A stretch of DNA of 64,000 nt from Rotaria sordida (Eukaryota > Rotifera > Eurotatoria > Philodinida > Philodinidae): contig CAJNOL010000319.1 in assembly GCA_905250125.1 (NCBI GenBank), positions 69,007-133,006 of the forward strand, in the 5' to 3' direction. The notes beneath the pieces are model-generated. The model was not told where the DNA came from and did no database searches. It saw nothing but the letters and a program-made list of their open reading frames with translations. The position numbers and the translations under genes were made by a program. This document shows, one piece after another, positions 46,707 through 59,205 of this stretch; positions within the stretch are counted from its first letter, which is position 1, and every line of letters starts with the position of its first letter.

Positions 46707-47910
46707 TTTATGTGTTGTGCCAGATTAAATTTTTTTTTTCGTTCTTTTCTTTTTGTTAACTTTACAGAATGCTTTTTTGTTAAGAAAAAAAAATAACATA
46801 GTAATAAACGTAAATCTGGCAATGAAATTTTAATTGAAATTCCATTAAAAGTATTAGATCGAATTTTTCTTATTTGTTATCATCGTATTCTAATGTATAT
46901 GTTTCAATTATTAATTCTATTTAAAAAAAAGCTTGTCAACGCAGTCCCTTTGAAGGATATAATATGGAATTCACATGTGTTTTTTTAGCCTGATTATATC
47001 AATACAAAATACGTAAAATAAATAATCTCTGGCAGACTGTGGTTATTTTTCAAGGGTAATCGATTGCAAGTGAAACAATCTACAGTTTGAATAGAAATTT
47101 TTTCTTTTTTTACTGACGCTCTATTTTTTTTTTGGCTTTTTTGCTAATCCCTTACTGTTTTACATTTTCATATTTCGTTGTGCTTAATTTAGCAATATTA
47201 TTATTATTCTAATCATTGGTTTAATTATCAAAGAAGTCTGTTGTGCATATCTATTATATCCACATGAGGTCTCAATACACTACTATATGTCTCAATAAGT
47301 TCACAAACACTGATATTGATTATTTTTCGAAGTTATAACTTGAGGCAGTTCACGTTTTTTTATGCTGATCATATGACGATTCTGGCAGATCAATACATAA
47401 TTGCTTATCATCCTTGATCTCTTGGATAGAAATTTTTTATCTCCACAAAAATAAAAAACTGAACACAAATGTTTTTCAACTATTGAAATTTCGAGAAAGT
47501 AAATAATCTAAGTCTTATTATTAATGACGTTCAGCGTCTCTTTTTTTTTGCTTGCTAAGGAATTCTAGGAAAGAAGTCTGATGCTTGTTGCCTTCGATTG
47601 TAATGGACACTTGTCCCATGACTGTTCGCCTTTACCTCCTCTCCTTCTACCATTGCTGGAGCCTAGGAAGGAGAGGGGAACCGGAAAAACCTGCATTTAA
47701 ACTTACATTCAATATTTTCTTCGAAACAAAAAAAGCACATATGGGTTTCACAAAACAAATGAGTTTTGAAGACATCAAATAATCATTTTTTTTTTTTTCA
47801 TAGTTCATATTACTTGTCTATCTATGTACTTTAGTATTGAATAGTAATAAAAGGAAAGTTTTCTTGAAATGGAATTTTTATTTATTCCAAAAAATGAACG
47901 TCTTAACAAT
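46707..47910. other. intergenic between convergent genes
   Basis: This holds the 3' ends of the DnaJ gene and of the CAP gene. An open stretch of about 60 codons at 46800-46988 (starting NKRKSGNEILIEIPLK) has host-like codon use but no start; it could be an alternative 3' exon or chance. Bases 47600-47760 weakly repeat 41480-41610. Confidence 0.4.
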
Positions 47911-48550
47911 TTAGCATTGAGCAGGCGCTACATGTTGTGGAAATTGTCCCATATAATTTCCTGGTGGGTCATAATTACAAACAACAATAGCTCTACGTCC
48001 TCCATTGCCAAAACCAATACCAACACCAAGACGTGTGGAACCTTTCCATACAACTTGTGTAAAATGACCAGTGGCACCTGAAAAACCAGGTCGACCAAAA
48101 TTATAGTCTTCGATTTCATCATACCATGCTTGAGTTGCTTCATTTCCTAAAAATATAATTGACTAATTAAAAAAAATTGATTTAAATTAAAAGTAAAATT
48201 TCTTAACCATGTAGATTTGCCAGTGGTACTGAACTACTCGACATATAAAGATTTTCTCCATAACCATTATTTGAATGTTGAAAACCATTTGTTGCAGCAA
48301 GATAATCAGCATAGTCTTGTGCTATTTTATTCAGATTACTATCAAGTCGAAGTGGTTGAGCACAATGACGAGCTCGTAATGCATTGTGACGTTGTAATGT
48401 TTCATCTTGAAATTTAATTTGAGCCGGTGTGAAAGCGTTTGCTACAATAAAAATATTTTTTATTTTTGTTTTTATCTATTTTTACTTAATTAATTTTCAT
48501 TTACCTGACACAATAGCAAATACAGCCAAAGCTAATGCTAGAAGTTGCAT
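47911..48550 (-). CDS. secreted CAP/SCP-family protein (GAPR-1-like)
   Basis: Three exons by eye: 48550-48505, 48441-48208 and 48146-47911, totalling 171 residues. Residues 1-15 (MQLLALALAVFAIVS) are a signal peptide cut by the first intron. The CAP domain follows: LQRHNALRARHCAQPLRLD, then the CAP His/Glu motif in HSNNGYGENLYM, GHFTQVVWKGSTRLGVG and VVCNYDPPGNYMGQFP. The His of HSNNG, the Glu of GENL and the His of GHFTQ match the usual metal-binding cleft. Length and motifs fit the plant PR-1/GAPR-1 branch rather than Cys-rich venom allergens. The role is probably lipid binding or defence in secretions; family members vary widely. It is convergent with the DnaJ gene. Confidence 0.88.
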
Positions 48551-48822
48551 CGTAAATTTCAATAAACTGTTTAAGAAAAAAGAAAGAAACAAAATAAAAG
48601 AATATTAATAATAGTAAAACTTACATGTACTTTTGGTAATAAAATGGAGTGATATTGAATCGATCATTCGTGATTTTATATACTATTGAAAATGGGTAAC
48701 CAAATACTCTTAATACTTTATTTTTAATTATCAAAGAGCAAACATACTCTTAAAGATTAACCATCAAAACAATGGTTTCCGAATACTTAAAAGATTATTT
48801 TTGTTTTTTGTTGATACTTCGA
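48551..48822. promoter_or_regulatory. upstream region of the CAP gene
   Basis: A TATATAAA (reverse of TTTATATA near 48675) lies about 120 bases before the ATG on the minus strand and may be its TATA box. Beyond it the TTAA-flanked element begins. Confidence 0.35.
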
Positions 48823-49557
48823 TTAAGGGACCCCCTCCTCAAAAATCGATCTCAGCTCCGGAACATCGAGATAGCATGAAACTTTGGGGATATGTTGGGG
48901 GTGTAAAAGTACGTCTGTGATAAAATTTTCAGCCTCCTATCCTGATGTATTAGGTAGATACGAACCAAACAAGGGTCGAAAAATAGCTTATCGCATCACC
49001 AAAAATTCTCTATAGGTGTTCATTCAATTTGGCTCATTGCTTTTTCGTGTGAAAGAGCATGTCAGGATGCAGTGCCTCTGAGGGCTCTTTTTTTTTTATT
49101 CTTATCTTTATGAAGGAAAACAGGCTTCACAAGTTCAATCACTCAAAAATCCCTCACAAAAATCATGCTTATATTATAAAGTCGCTTTTCAATATAATAA
49201 TAAGAAAGCTTTATCAAAAAAAGGGCCCTCAGAGGCACTGCATTCTGACATGCTCTTTCAAACAAAAATAAATATTTGACTTTATATCGGATTATAATTG
49301 ATTTTTGTTGGTGATGCGTCGTTCGACTACCATTTTGAGAAAAAAAGAAAAAGATTTTTGGATTTTTTCAAAAACCGCTGGTTTTTCGAATAGGGGTTGT
49401 TAAAAATCTTGAACGTTTTTCGAAAAAAAGGAGGTATCGAAGAAAAATTTTTATCGTTTATGAAAGAGCAAATGACAGGCTATCTCCCCATGTATTTATC
49501 TCAATCTTGACCATTCTGAAAAAAAATTAACTTTTTTGAAGAAAAGGGCCCCCTTAA
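48823..49557. mobile_element. TTAA-flanked MITE-like element, copy 2
   Basis: TTAA at 48823-48826 and 49554-49557 bound 727 bases. The ends are GGGACCCCCTCCTCAAAAA and, at the right, CTTTTTTGAAGAAAAGGGCCCCC (complementary in pattern). Blocks match copy 1 at 1759-2858: the left end (AAAATCGATCTCAG), the middle fold-back, and the right (ATCGTTTATGA, then ACCATTCTGAA). An internal hairpin at 49046-49260 has nearly perfect 40-base arms (GAAAGAGCATGTCAGGATGC and its mirror). No protein. Confidence 0.78.
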
Positions 49558-50803
49558 TCTTCAAAATATATTTTCAATTAACTAAGGTATCAAATATATT
49601 CCAGGCATTGTTTAGACGATCTTTGTAGGTTAATTTCTATTTTCATTATCAATTGTTATTTGTCATTAAAGCTCGGTATCACATTCCGAAACTTGATTCC
49701 CAACTCCTACTCTGACGGAGACGGAATCGAAGTCGCAAAAAGAATACTTTTCAGTGTTAGAGTGATTAAAAAAATTGTTTTTCTCAGTCAGTCTCAAAAT
49801 AACATCAGTAGAATAGTCAAGGTTTTAGTCTTGCATAGTATGAACTTTATCCTTTATATGTTTAGTAATAAACAAAATATATACAAAAATATTCTACTTT
49901 TTTAGTTTTATAAGTTTCCAGAGAGAAAAATCATATTAAGATGACTTTCATACAAAATAAATAACAAGAAAAAAAAAGTGAATAAAATGGTTTACATATG
50001 GTTGAAATACAACAAAAAACTTTTCAAACTTTACCGAAGTCAAAAAGTTTGACTTGGTCAAACTTTACTTTTCACTAATGAATATGATTTGAAAGACAGA
50101 AGTCAACGAACAAATTATTTCATATTTTTCAAGAAATCAAATCACTGTGTTATCCATCGGTCAAATGAAAAAAATACTAATTCGATGCTAAAATACTTCA
50201 AAAAAATTTTTTTTTTTCTTTTATTCAATGTGCTGAAAAAGAAATTCGTAGAGTGCATTTGTTCAATTCATTTTCAATACAGAATTAAATTAGTTTACAA
50301 GTGTTAATTAAAAAATTGATTTTCATAAATGGAGAACAAGTCAAACAAATCTTTTATTTGGTTCATTGGATATTAGGTCTCAGTTTAAGAATTAGTTTCA
50401 TCATAGGTCAAATGACTTCCGGCAAGTACTATTTCAAATTACTTTTTAAATATTCTTAGAAATTAAATATATAATAATTAAACAAATCTATTGATCAATA
50501 ATAATATTGAATTTTCTTTTAAATATATTCTACCGAACGAATTCATCAAAATAGAAATCACTAACCATGTGTCTTGTCTACTATTTTCTCTCTTTTTATT
50601 ATATCGATTCAATCAAATACGACTGTAATGTACACACAAATCAATGCCTGGATAATTCTTTTTCATTTAAGAAAAAAGAAAAAGAAGAAAATCTAGAAAT
50701 ACTAAATGTAAACATTCTCGTCTATATTCATCATATTTCCATCTTTATCGATACCGATCAGTTCATTGTACATAATAATCATCGATATTTGTATAAAAGT
50801 ACA
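49558..50803. other. intergenic, 5' side of the NHL gene
   Basis: AT-rich, no gene supported. TATAAAAG at about 50793 lies too close to the chosen ATG (50804) to be its TATA box. Short Phe/Lys/Asn-rich open frames are judged random. Confidence 0.35.
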
Positions 50804-53759
50804 ATGAGTGAATCAAATTATTGTTCATCATCACCGATTCGTATACATTTTTCTGATGTAACAAATAAAAATTCTATTATTGATGATGATTGTCGATGGA
50901 AGTTACCAAGTGGTAAATTAATAAAAACAAAAACCAAAAACCAAAAAAATTTCTTCTAAATCAAATTGAATTATTTTATGTCTTTGTTTTAGCTGCACCA
51001 ATAATAACAATTGAAAATGATGAAAATGAAAATGATGCATGGAATGAATATCGACATTTATTTGAAACAAATCATTCACATATGTTAAATCCATCATCGA
51101 TTGATAATTATTTTCTTCGACATAGTAGTGCTAATACAAGTTTAAATGAATCAACATCATTTGAACCATTAATTGATAATCATGATGATATTTTTTCAAT
51201 AATTGAACAAGCTGGTATTACATTTGGTAAGTGAAAAAGAAAACTGATTTAAAAATGATTTTGTTTTTTTTTGTTAAATTTTTTTAGATGCATTAACTGG
51301 CTCATCATCAGTAGATTTACTTTGTAGTACAAGTGGTTATCATTCATATGAACCATCGCCATTTAATCATCGTTCAAAACGATCATCAGTACTTGATCCA
51401 TCTGCAGCTGAATTTCATATGGAAACAGAATTAGGTTTAATATCTAATAATCAATCAACAAAACGATCTTCATGTCAAAATGATCAACAAAATCGTCGAA
51501 CGTCACGATCACAAAATCATGCTGCACAACGTATTTCTACTTCATGTAAATATTATTAGAAATGATTTTGTTTAATCGGGTTCCTTTTTCTTTTTTGTTT
51601 TTTTTAGATGAATATAAATTTGGTGGTTATGGTCGTGGAATTAATGAATTTCTTGAACCAAATGGTATTACTTTTCTATCCGATGGTACTATTGCAGTTG
51701 TAGATACAAATTCAAGTCAAGTTAAATTATTCGATCCTGTTCGTAGAGAATGTATACTTAAATTTGGTCAAGCAGGCACAAGACCTGGCGCATTACTTTA
51801 TCCATATCGTATTGCTGTTTTACCAGGACATGATTTAGTAAGATTTATTTTTATTCTATATAATAAATGTTTATAAATCTTTTATAGCTTGCTATGGTTC
51901 AACGATCTCCACGACCAATGATACAAATATTTGATCGAAATGGTCAATTCATTAGTCGCTTCGGAAATGATCTCGAAAGTCCACGTGCTATTTGTATTGA
52001 TCAACAAGGACGTATTATTGTTATTGAATCAAAAATTATGAAAGGTAACAAAAACAAAGCATGTAATTTCAAAACGAGATATAGCTATATAATGAGAACC
52101 AAGACACATCAGAAAATTAAATCTTAGGTCAAAGAATGTAATAGATAATTGTTTTCATATATATATATATATATATATACATAAAAAATTAATAAAATCA
52201 AAATTCAAGGTAATTATTGACTGAGATTAATTAATCCGAACAAGCTTAAGAAATCTTTAGACTTCATATGTAAATAATATGAAATTATTTTATTAAGATT
52301 ATGAGAAGTGAAAGGGTATCTATAAAAACTGCAGATACCTACGAACAACGCCAAAGCTGCAAAAAAATGATACAATTCGAAATGAATATCATACGAACAG
52401 TCATTCCAAGCCGCGCTTTTTGTATTTAACTGGGATATAGCCTTTTTGAGGACGTGAACACCCACGGCACTCACGAACATTTCAAGGACACTCATGGTTA
52501 CTGTAGTTTTTATACAAGAGGTTTTACAATGAATTATTAAAGTACCCAACGATAACTTTTGAGTACGCATAAAAACTGCGAATTGCGCAAACATTCATTA
52601 TTACCTTGGTTTTAATTGTAAAAGATAACGATAGTTTCCTTGATATTTATGTGTTGAATATCTTGTATAATTAAAAATCAAAGTAATCATGAGTGTTCGT
52701 GCCCACAAGGAAAAAATTATACTCCAACTGGAAACAAAAAGCATAACCTAGAATGTGTGTTCGTATGATACTCGTTTTGAACTGTATCCTTTTTTTGTTG
52801 ATTTCGTCACGTCCATTGTTTTTATAGGTATCCAAAGAGAATTGAATAAGTATCGAAGGTAAAACCTAAAAAGTCAAATGTTGAAAGTTCCAATCATTTC
52901 TTACCAACCGATCGAATTTTAGTAATCTTTATACTTTTCGACAGAAATTACACGACTTGTGACTAAAACTCATTGGATTTAAATTTCGAACGAACCCAAA
53001 AAGTTCTAACTGAGACTCTGAAACTTGCTCTTATACATATTTAATGAAAAAATATGAAAAAACAAATTTGTCTCATGTGAATTTCTAATATGGCAAATAT
53101 AATTTTTCTTTTTTTTTTAATTTGTTGATGTATCGTTCATTTGAAATTTTTATTACTATAGTTCACATTTATGATGCAACATCGGGTCGTATTTGGGGTC
53201 AATTCGATTTACGTGATCATTTAAGTTTTCCGACAAGTGTCTGTGTCAATGATCGACATGAACTTTATGTTAGCGATAATGAATCTCATTTTGTACGAGT
53301 GTTTGATTATAATGGAAAACATTTGAAAAATATTGGTGCTGGTATATCTTATCCGATAGCATGTCGTATTGTAAGAAATATTTAATTTTATTAATTTTTT
53401 TTTCTTCTTTATTTTTCTTTTTTTTGTTTTACTTTTAGAACCAACCACGACGTGAACTTATTGTTGTTGATAATCATGAAAATTTTAATATAACAACATA
53501 TGATTATGATGGAAATAAAAAATATTCACATTATTCAGTAAGATTTTCGAATTATTTTTTTTTTCTTCTCTTTAAAAATTTTTCAAAAATATTTTTTTTT
53601 GTGATTTAGTTAATGAAACATTCTCAATGTTTCGATGTTGCTGTTGGATATAATGATGAATTAGCAATGGCATCTAAAGATTATAAAATTTATGTTTATA
53701 AATTAGGTGAAGGTCTTGATACGTTAACAAGCAGTGATATAAATCATAATTATTGTTAA
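50804..53759 (+). CDS. Brat/NCL-1-like NHL-propeller protein
   Basis: Eight exons by eye: 50804-50912, 50993-51226, 51288-51545, 51608-51837, 51888-52044, 53162-53370, 53439-53537 and 53610-53759. They total 481 residues, all in phase. The first about 200 residues are Ser/Asn-rich and look disordered. The rest is an NHL propeller: GRGINEFLEPNGITFLSDG, FGQAGTRPGALLYPYRIAV, FISRFGNDLESPRAICID, HELYVSDNESHFVRVFDYNG, and a last blade KHSQCFDVAVGYNDELAMASKDYKIYVYKL very like the end of Brat/NCL-1/TRIM2/3. In those proteins the NHL domain binds RNA and represses translation. No B-box, RING or coiled coil is seen before it; an upstream exon could have been missed. The start at MSESNYCSS is the first in frame with host-like codons. 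Confidence 0.8.
52157..52180. repeat. (AT)n microsatellite
   Basis: About 12 AT units in intron 5 of the NHL gene. Confidence 0.9.
52350..52805. mobile_element. intronic fold-back element, about 455 bp
   Basis: Arms at about 52355-52590 and 52625-52805 pair through ATCATACGAAC against GTTCGTATGAT and through ACACTCATGGTTACT against AGTAATCATGAGTGT. It explains why this intron (1.1 kb) is far longer than its neighbours. No protein. Confidence 0.75.
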
Positions 53760-56407
53760 ATTAAATTTTTTTTTTTTCTTTGTTCTTACAATGATCTTTA
53801 ATTATTATCTTGTTCGTTCCTGTGTGTTGTACAAATGAATTTATATCTACCGCTTAATAATATTATAAAAAAAAATAATACATATATAAATTCTCGTTCT
53901 TCACCTTTGTGGTAGACGAATTGATTTTTTTTTCTTCTTCCTATTAGCATAACTTCATTTGATTTTTTTTTGCCCTTTTCGTTTATTTTTTATTTGTTAT
54001 AACTTCAACATTCAAACGGATTAATTTCTAATTTTTTTTTTTTCCTCACGTTTTTTTTTGTTGTACAACACTTCTATTTGACTATGCATATATTAATATA
54101 AATTGGAATATGACGTGCGAGTTAAAAAAAAAAAAGAAAGCAATCCTTTATTTAACAGGAAACTTGTCTTTTTTTTTCTTTTTGCATAAAATACATTTAA
54201 AACTACAGTAATAACTTTGATTAAAGGAAGCACTCTGATTAATGATTCGAAGAGAAAATGACGATTAATGTTTACTTTGAATTAAACAATGGATTTATTT
54301 TAATAAATAGAAATTTTCTTGTGTAGAATAGAATTCACTATTTTCTTCTATCTCAAACGTGAATAAATTGAACTAAATTGCATAATTTGTACGTTTAATA
54401 GAACTCCATCAAACGGTATTAATGACATTATTTAATTTCAATGTAACTGTCTTCTATGTAAATATGGTTTTTTTCTTCCTTGAAAAAAAAAATATATATG
54501 ATAATATAATATTCATTTTGTCTATATGGTAATTCATCAAATCACGGCAGGTAATCAGTTTATGTATTCATTGCCTTGGCACATCAAATTTACAGTCAAA
54601 AGTAAAATACGTTAAATATTTCATTAGCTAATTAAAAATTATCGATAATATAATTCCCTAATCAAAACCCTGGATGTTCTCATTAAAAAACAAAAGTAAA
54701 TCTAAACTTTATATGATGCCTAGTAAATAGTTATTTACAGGTATTTACTGGCTTAATTACAAAATATATATCAATCTGTCTCCGCATACCTTTTTTTTTC
54801 TATATACTTAATGATAAGAAAAAAAAACATGTTTTTTTCTTTCATAGAATCCATAGTAATCGATGTGTTGTTTGTCGTATTACATTTGAAGTTTGTTAGT
54901 TGCCTGTATATGATAGTATTGTAAGATAAAATTGTGCCAAAAGATCAAAAAGAACAATATTGTTTTCAAATTATTTAATATAACGTTTCAATGAGAAAAT
55001 GCATTATTGTGTTACAATTATTGGATTAGACAATTGTGCACATAAGGTACATTCGTATGTATATATCCTTGAAACCTATTCAAAAAAATATTTACTTACG
55101 ATCAAACAGCAATTTATGTGTGCACAAGCAAATATATAAATCAGTTCGATCTTTTTTTTTACTCTATTTTCGAGAAGATTGTTAAAAAAAATGTTAGTAA
55201 TGTAAGAATTCAAGAGGCGTAAATGATGCGAAGTTTTTTTTTCTTGTATTTTTAATTCAATGAGAAAAAGATAAAATAAGAAGAATGTCCTTTTAGTTTA
55301 GTTCTTTTTCAAGGAAAATTATCTCAAAAGCAAAAGTGGATATCATATTCCGTTTATGATGAAGGTAAATTTCATATACATATATATATATATATATATA
55401 TCGTTAGAAAAAAAAATGTATACAAGGAAAAAAAATGAGTTTTTGTCTCATTACCAACAATATAGAATAACAGTTAAAAGTATGCAAAGAAAAAAAAAAT
55501 ATTCGCCTGGAAGTTTTTTCAGGTAAATAATTATAACATAAAAATATAGAACTATGAATTAAATTGTGTAAGGTCTTTTTTTTTCTCGGAAGATATAATA
55601 ATTATAGATTCATTGTGCAAATAGAAAAATTTTCATAAATTAACCTTGAAATTTGAGACGAATGATTGCAGCTTTAGAAATTGTCGATGTAGTTTTGTTA
55701 TTGCGCGATTAATTTTCATAAACAACATGAGTAACCTATATTTTATTTTACTTTGTTTTTTTTTTTTTATGAAGAAAAAAACAAAATGAATGGTATGCCA
55801 AGATGTTAAAAACGAAAGAACACGTTTTAATTAACCATAAGAAAATTATTCTTTTACAGAAAAAAGAAGGGATTTTTCACAAAAGAAAAGGGAAAGAAAA
55901 AAAAAACCGAGGTGTATTTAAGTATATATAGAAACCGCAAAAAAAAAAATCAAGACTATTTGCTTCGGATCAACTTTTATATAAGCGACAATATTGTCGG
56001 AGAGTTGTATGTGGTTCTTTTTGTTTCCATGTACGCCCGTTATTAACCACTGCTTATTGTAAGTTGCACATATTTGCGTTCACGTCGTCAAATTTTTAAT
56101 TCAATGCCAAACCGAGAAAAGAGAAATAAAGTGTTTATGCGTTTGTTTTCAACAACAGCCATTGAGAAAAGAAAAATGTCATATTTTTTTCTTCTCCCTC
56201 TTTCATAATTTTTCTCTTAGAATTTTTTTTCCACACTTTTCAGTCATTTTTTATTAGTATGTTTACATACGAAGTATTCGATTGTATATAACTTATATAT
56301 TTACATTATTCGAGGTTCAAATGTATTCGGTTAAAAAAACATATTAAATTACTTTTCATCTTTAATTATTATCTGCAGATTAATTTTCAACGAGATCAAT
56401 TCTTCTA
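53760..56407. other. long AT-rich intergenic region
   Basis: No gene, RNA or inverted repeat is supported in about 2.6 kb. Poly-A and poly-T tracts abound, and an (AT)n microsatellite lies at about 55375-55402. The promoter of the gene at 56408 should lie at the right end, where TATATTTACATT near 56295 is a weak candidate. Confidence 0.5.
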
Positions 56408-59078
56408 ATGGGAAGCTTTGTATGGGATAATCCGCGTTATGGTCAATGTTATAATAATCGGCCTTTATCTGTTGCTTTAACAGAATCATGTGGATCGGAC
56501 ATATTCCCTCGTGTTGAAAGTGATTTTGCATTAATGTGTCATCCTCAAAATTTTTTATCAGGTCGAAGATTTCGACGAGAGTTTTTCAGTATGTTTTAAT
56601 TTATAAAAGAAAAAAGAAAAACATGGAAATATTAATCTGTTTTATTTGAAAACACATAGATGTATATCATCCAAATGCTTATTATGGTTCATGCTGTTGT
56701 TTACCATCAATGCAATGGGGACCAATGTGTCATTGCACTTCAAGAGATGGATTCGTTAGAAATTTAGGTAAATGTTAAACAAACTGAATTCATAATCAAT
56801 TATTGGATTGAGATAAATTAGGATCGGTAACAGTAGAAGAACATGAATTTCAACCTGTGGTTAGATGTGTTCGTCCAGTATCACCAATTATTCGAGAATT
56901 AAAAGTACGTCGACGACCTTCATCGTGTGTTGATCTTCGAAATCAAGAAACGAAAGAAGTTGATATACGTCGTGAAGAACGTTATGAATATCATTATAAT
57001 TATGATTTACCAAGTAAACTATTGTTTTTATTATTTTTCTTAATTTTTATTTTATTTTTTATTGAATATTTCTCGAAGAACGACCACAAACACCACCAAG
57101 ACGAGGTTAATACGTGAAGAAAAATGTTTTAGAATTTCTTGGTTTTTGTTTTCTACTAATTTAATTTAGTTCGTCCAGTGACAAGAGATACCGGAACAGC
57201 AACTATTAACGTTCCCAAACGACCTTTAACTATGACAGGTAATATATATATATATATATATATACATTTAATATTTTATTTCTTATTGATATTTACTTAT
57301 CAAATAGAAACTGAAAGATTTGATCGATATGAACAAGAAGAAAAAATAAAAAAAGATAAGATTACAACAGGTTAGAAAATTAATACAATTCATTCGGTAA
57401 ATAATTTCTTTTTCCAATAGAAAAAACTCAAGTTACTCATACAGTAGTAGAAGAGCCAATACGACGTTATTATGAATGTAAGTAATATTTATATTTTTGG
57501 TTTTTTTTTTCTTACTTGATTAATATACCTATTAAATGTTTTCATACATATTCTTGATCATAGATTATGATACTTGCGATCAACAATATCAACAAGCATG
57601 CAGAAAAGCACAACGCAAAGATTTTATACAACGAATGAATGCTCAAAATGGTAATACTTCCTTTTTTTTTTTACATTTCATTTCAATGGCATGTGTTGAT
57701 AATTTGTTTTATTTGCTAAAAAGATTTATTTCTTCTCAGACACAAAAAAAAATAGTACTGAGTTAAGTATAGTAAATTTTGATAAATCATAGTCGATATA
57801 GGAATGACAGGAATTTAGATGTTAATCAATCTGTCAACACAAAAAAGCTTGCCATATTTCTGTTTCTCTCTCTCAAGAGAGAGAGAGAGAGACATGTTGA
57901 TAAAGATATTTGATATCAAATCTTTATGAATTATCAGTATTAGTTTTAACAAAGGAAGGCCTCGAATGAACTAATCAGCTTTTGTATATATCATGTAAAT
58001 ACTAAGGAGGAATTAATATTCTAAGAAGAACTCACTTTCAAATTTTGATTTAAAACTTTGCATAGTAACAAGTCTTAAAGAGAATAGTTTATTGTAAAAG
58101 TTTTAGACCATTTGATTTGTTCCTATCCAAAAATAAGAAGATTGAATTTGTCGATGTATACAAGCGACGAAAAAGGCACATTTTTACCTTAACCGTAGTA
58201 ATTACAAAAAAAATCTGAAAATTTTACAATAAACTATTCTCGTTGATATAGGTCATTGTGCAAAGTTCCCAGTCGAAATTCAAAAAATGAATTTTCTCAA
58301 TATCGGAGAAGCCCGAATCCCGTCCCGTGCGACATTTTGAAAATAAAAAAGGATTCAGGACTTGAAAAAAGTTCGTCTCGCAGGGTTCTAGGAATTATAC
58401 AGCATTGACTTGCAGAATACTACAGAAAAGCAAAATCTTCGCAACAATAAGTTAACCGATGACGATTGATCTTGTTTCCTTTGTACACGCCTTTATGAAA
58501 AGGGAACATCATATACTCATCACTCGGTCATCGGACTGGAGGATAGTGCCTAACGGTTGTGCATAGAGTCTTACAGGGCAGTTTCAAACCTATCCGGTGA
58601 GATATTCAAGATAGTTTGTATCAATGATCATCATAAATGTATCTTTCCTCCTTTCAAAAGCCGAAGAACGAATTTGAATTTTGTTTTTTATGTACAGTAG
58701 GGAAAAAAGAGACAATCTCTTTTAACTTTTCATACAATATTCATTTTAGGTAAAACGCAATCATTCAATACATTAAATACATTTTCGGATTGTGGAACAA
58801 ATTACGTTACTCTTCAATCAGTACCAAAATCATGTGAAACAGATTATTATACTCTTCAATCAGTACCAAAATCATGTGGAACAGATTATGTTACCTATCA
58901 ATCAGTACCAAAGTCATGTGGAACAAATTATGTTATCCATCAATCAGTACCAAAATCATGTGAAACATTTGTTACTACTACGGGATCAAACTCTTCTCAA
59001 GGTTTCACATGTGACAGAACAGCACCATTCACTGTTGAAGAAAGTTCTATAACACGAAATTATGTTAATACAACTTAA
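56408..59078 (+). CDS. unknown Cys-containing protein with 14-residue repeats
   Basis: Nine exons by eye: 56408-56588, 56660-56767, 56822-57013, 57079-57105, 57170-57238, 57308-57370, 57421-57477, 57564-57650 and 58750-59078. They total 370 residues, all in phase. I do not recognise the family. The first about 95 residues are Cys-, aromatic- and Gly-containing (DNPRYGQCYNNRPLS, YYGSCCCLPSMQWGPMCHC). The middle is rich in Arg, Glu and Pro with short modular exons. The last exon holds four tandem 14-residue units of the form C-(G/E)-T-(D/N)-Y-x-T-x-Q-S-V-P-K-S. There is no signal peptide and no membrane segment. A structural or cytoskeletal role is possible but unproven. The last intron (1.1 kb) contains an inverted repeat. 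The start at MGSFVWDNP is the first ATG in frame. Confidence 0.7.
57864..57892. repeat. CT/GA palindromic microsatellite
   Basis: CTCTCTCTCTC runs directly into AGAGAGAGAGA in the last intron of the gene at 56408, forming a small perfect hairpin. Confidence 0.85.
58035..58285. mobile_element. intronic inverted-repeat element
   Basis: Arms at about 58045-58105 and 58210-58275 pair through GAGAATAGTTTATTGTAAAA and its complement, and through AACTTTGCA against TGCAAAGTT. It lies within the last intron of the gene at 56408. Confidence 0.65.
58791..58958 (+). repeat. four 42-base tandem repeats in coding sequence
   Basis: Units start at 58791, 58833, 58875 and 58917, each exactly 42 bases and beginning TGTG. 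They encode the 14-residue repeat of the unknown protein. Differences between units are mostly single bases. Confidence 0.9.
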
Positions 59079-59205
59079 TTTAATTTTATCGTCATCATTT
59101 TACAAACGAACAATTTTCTTCTACATTTCAAACTTTCGATTATTTCTTTTTTTTTCTTCTTCTTCTTTTGTTCAGATATAATCATTCTTATTCTCTTTAT
59201 ACACT

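Noticed and set aside
58791-58958. Tandem 42-base units as a CRISPR-like array
   Set aside because: Units are contiguous without spacers and lie in a eukaryotic coding exon.
58792-59052. 86-codon Gln/Asn repeat protein
   Set aside because: It is another frame of the 42-base repeats. The in-phase spliced frame with CGTNYVT units joins eight upstream exons and ends at its own stop.
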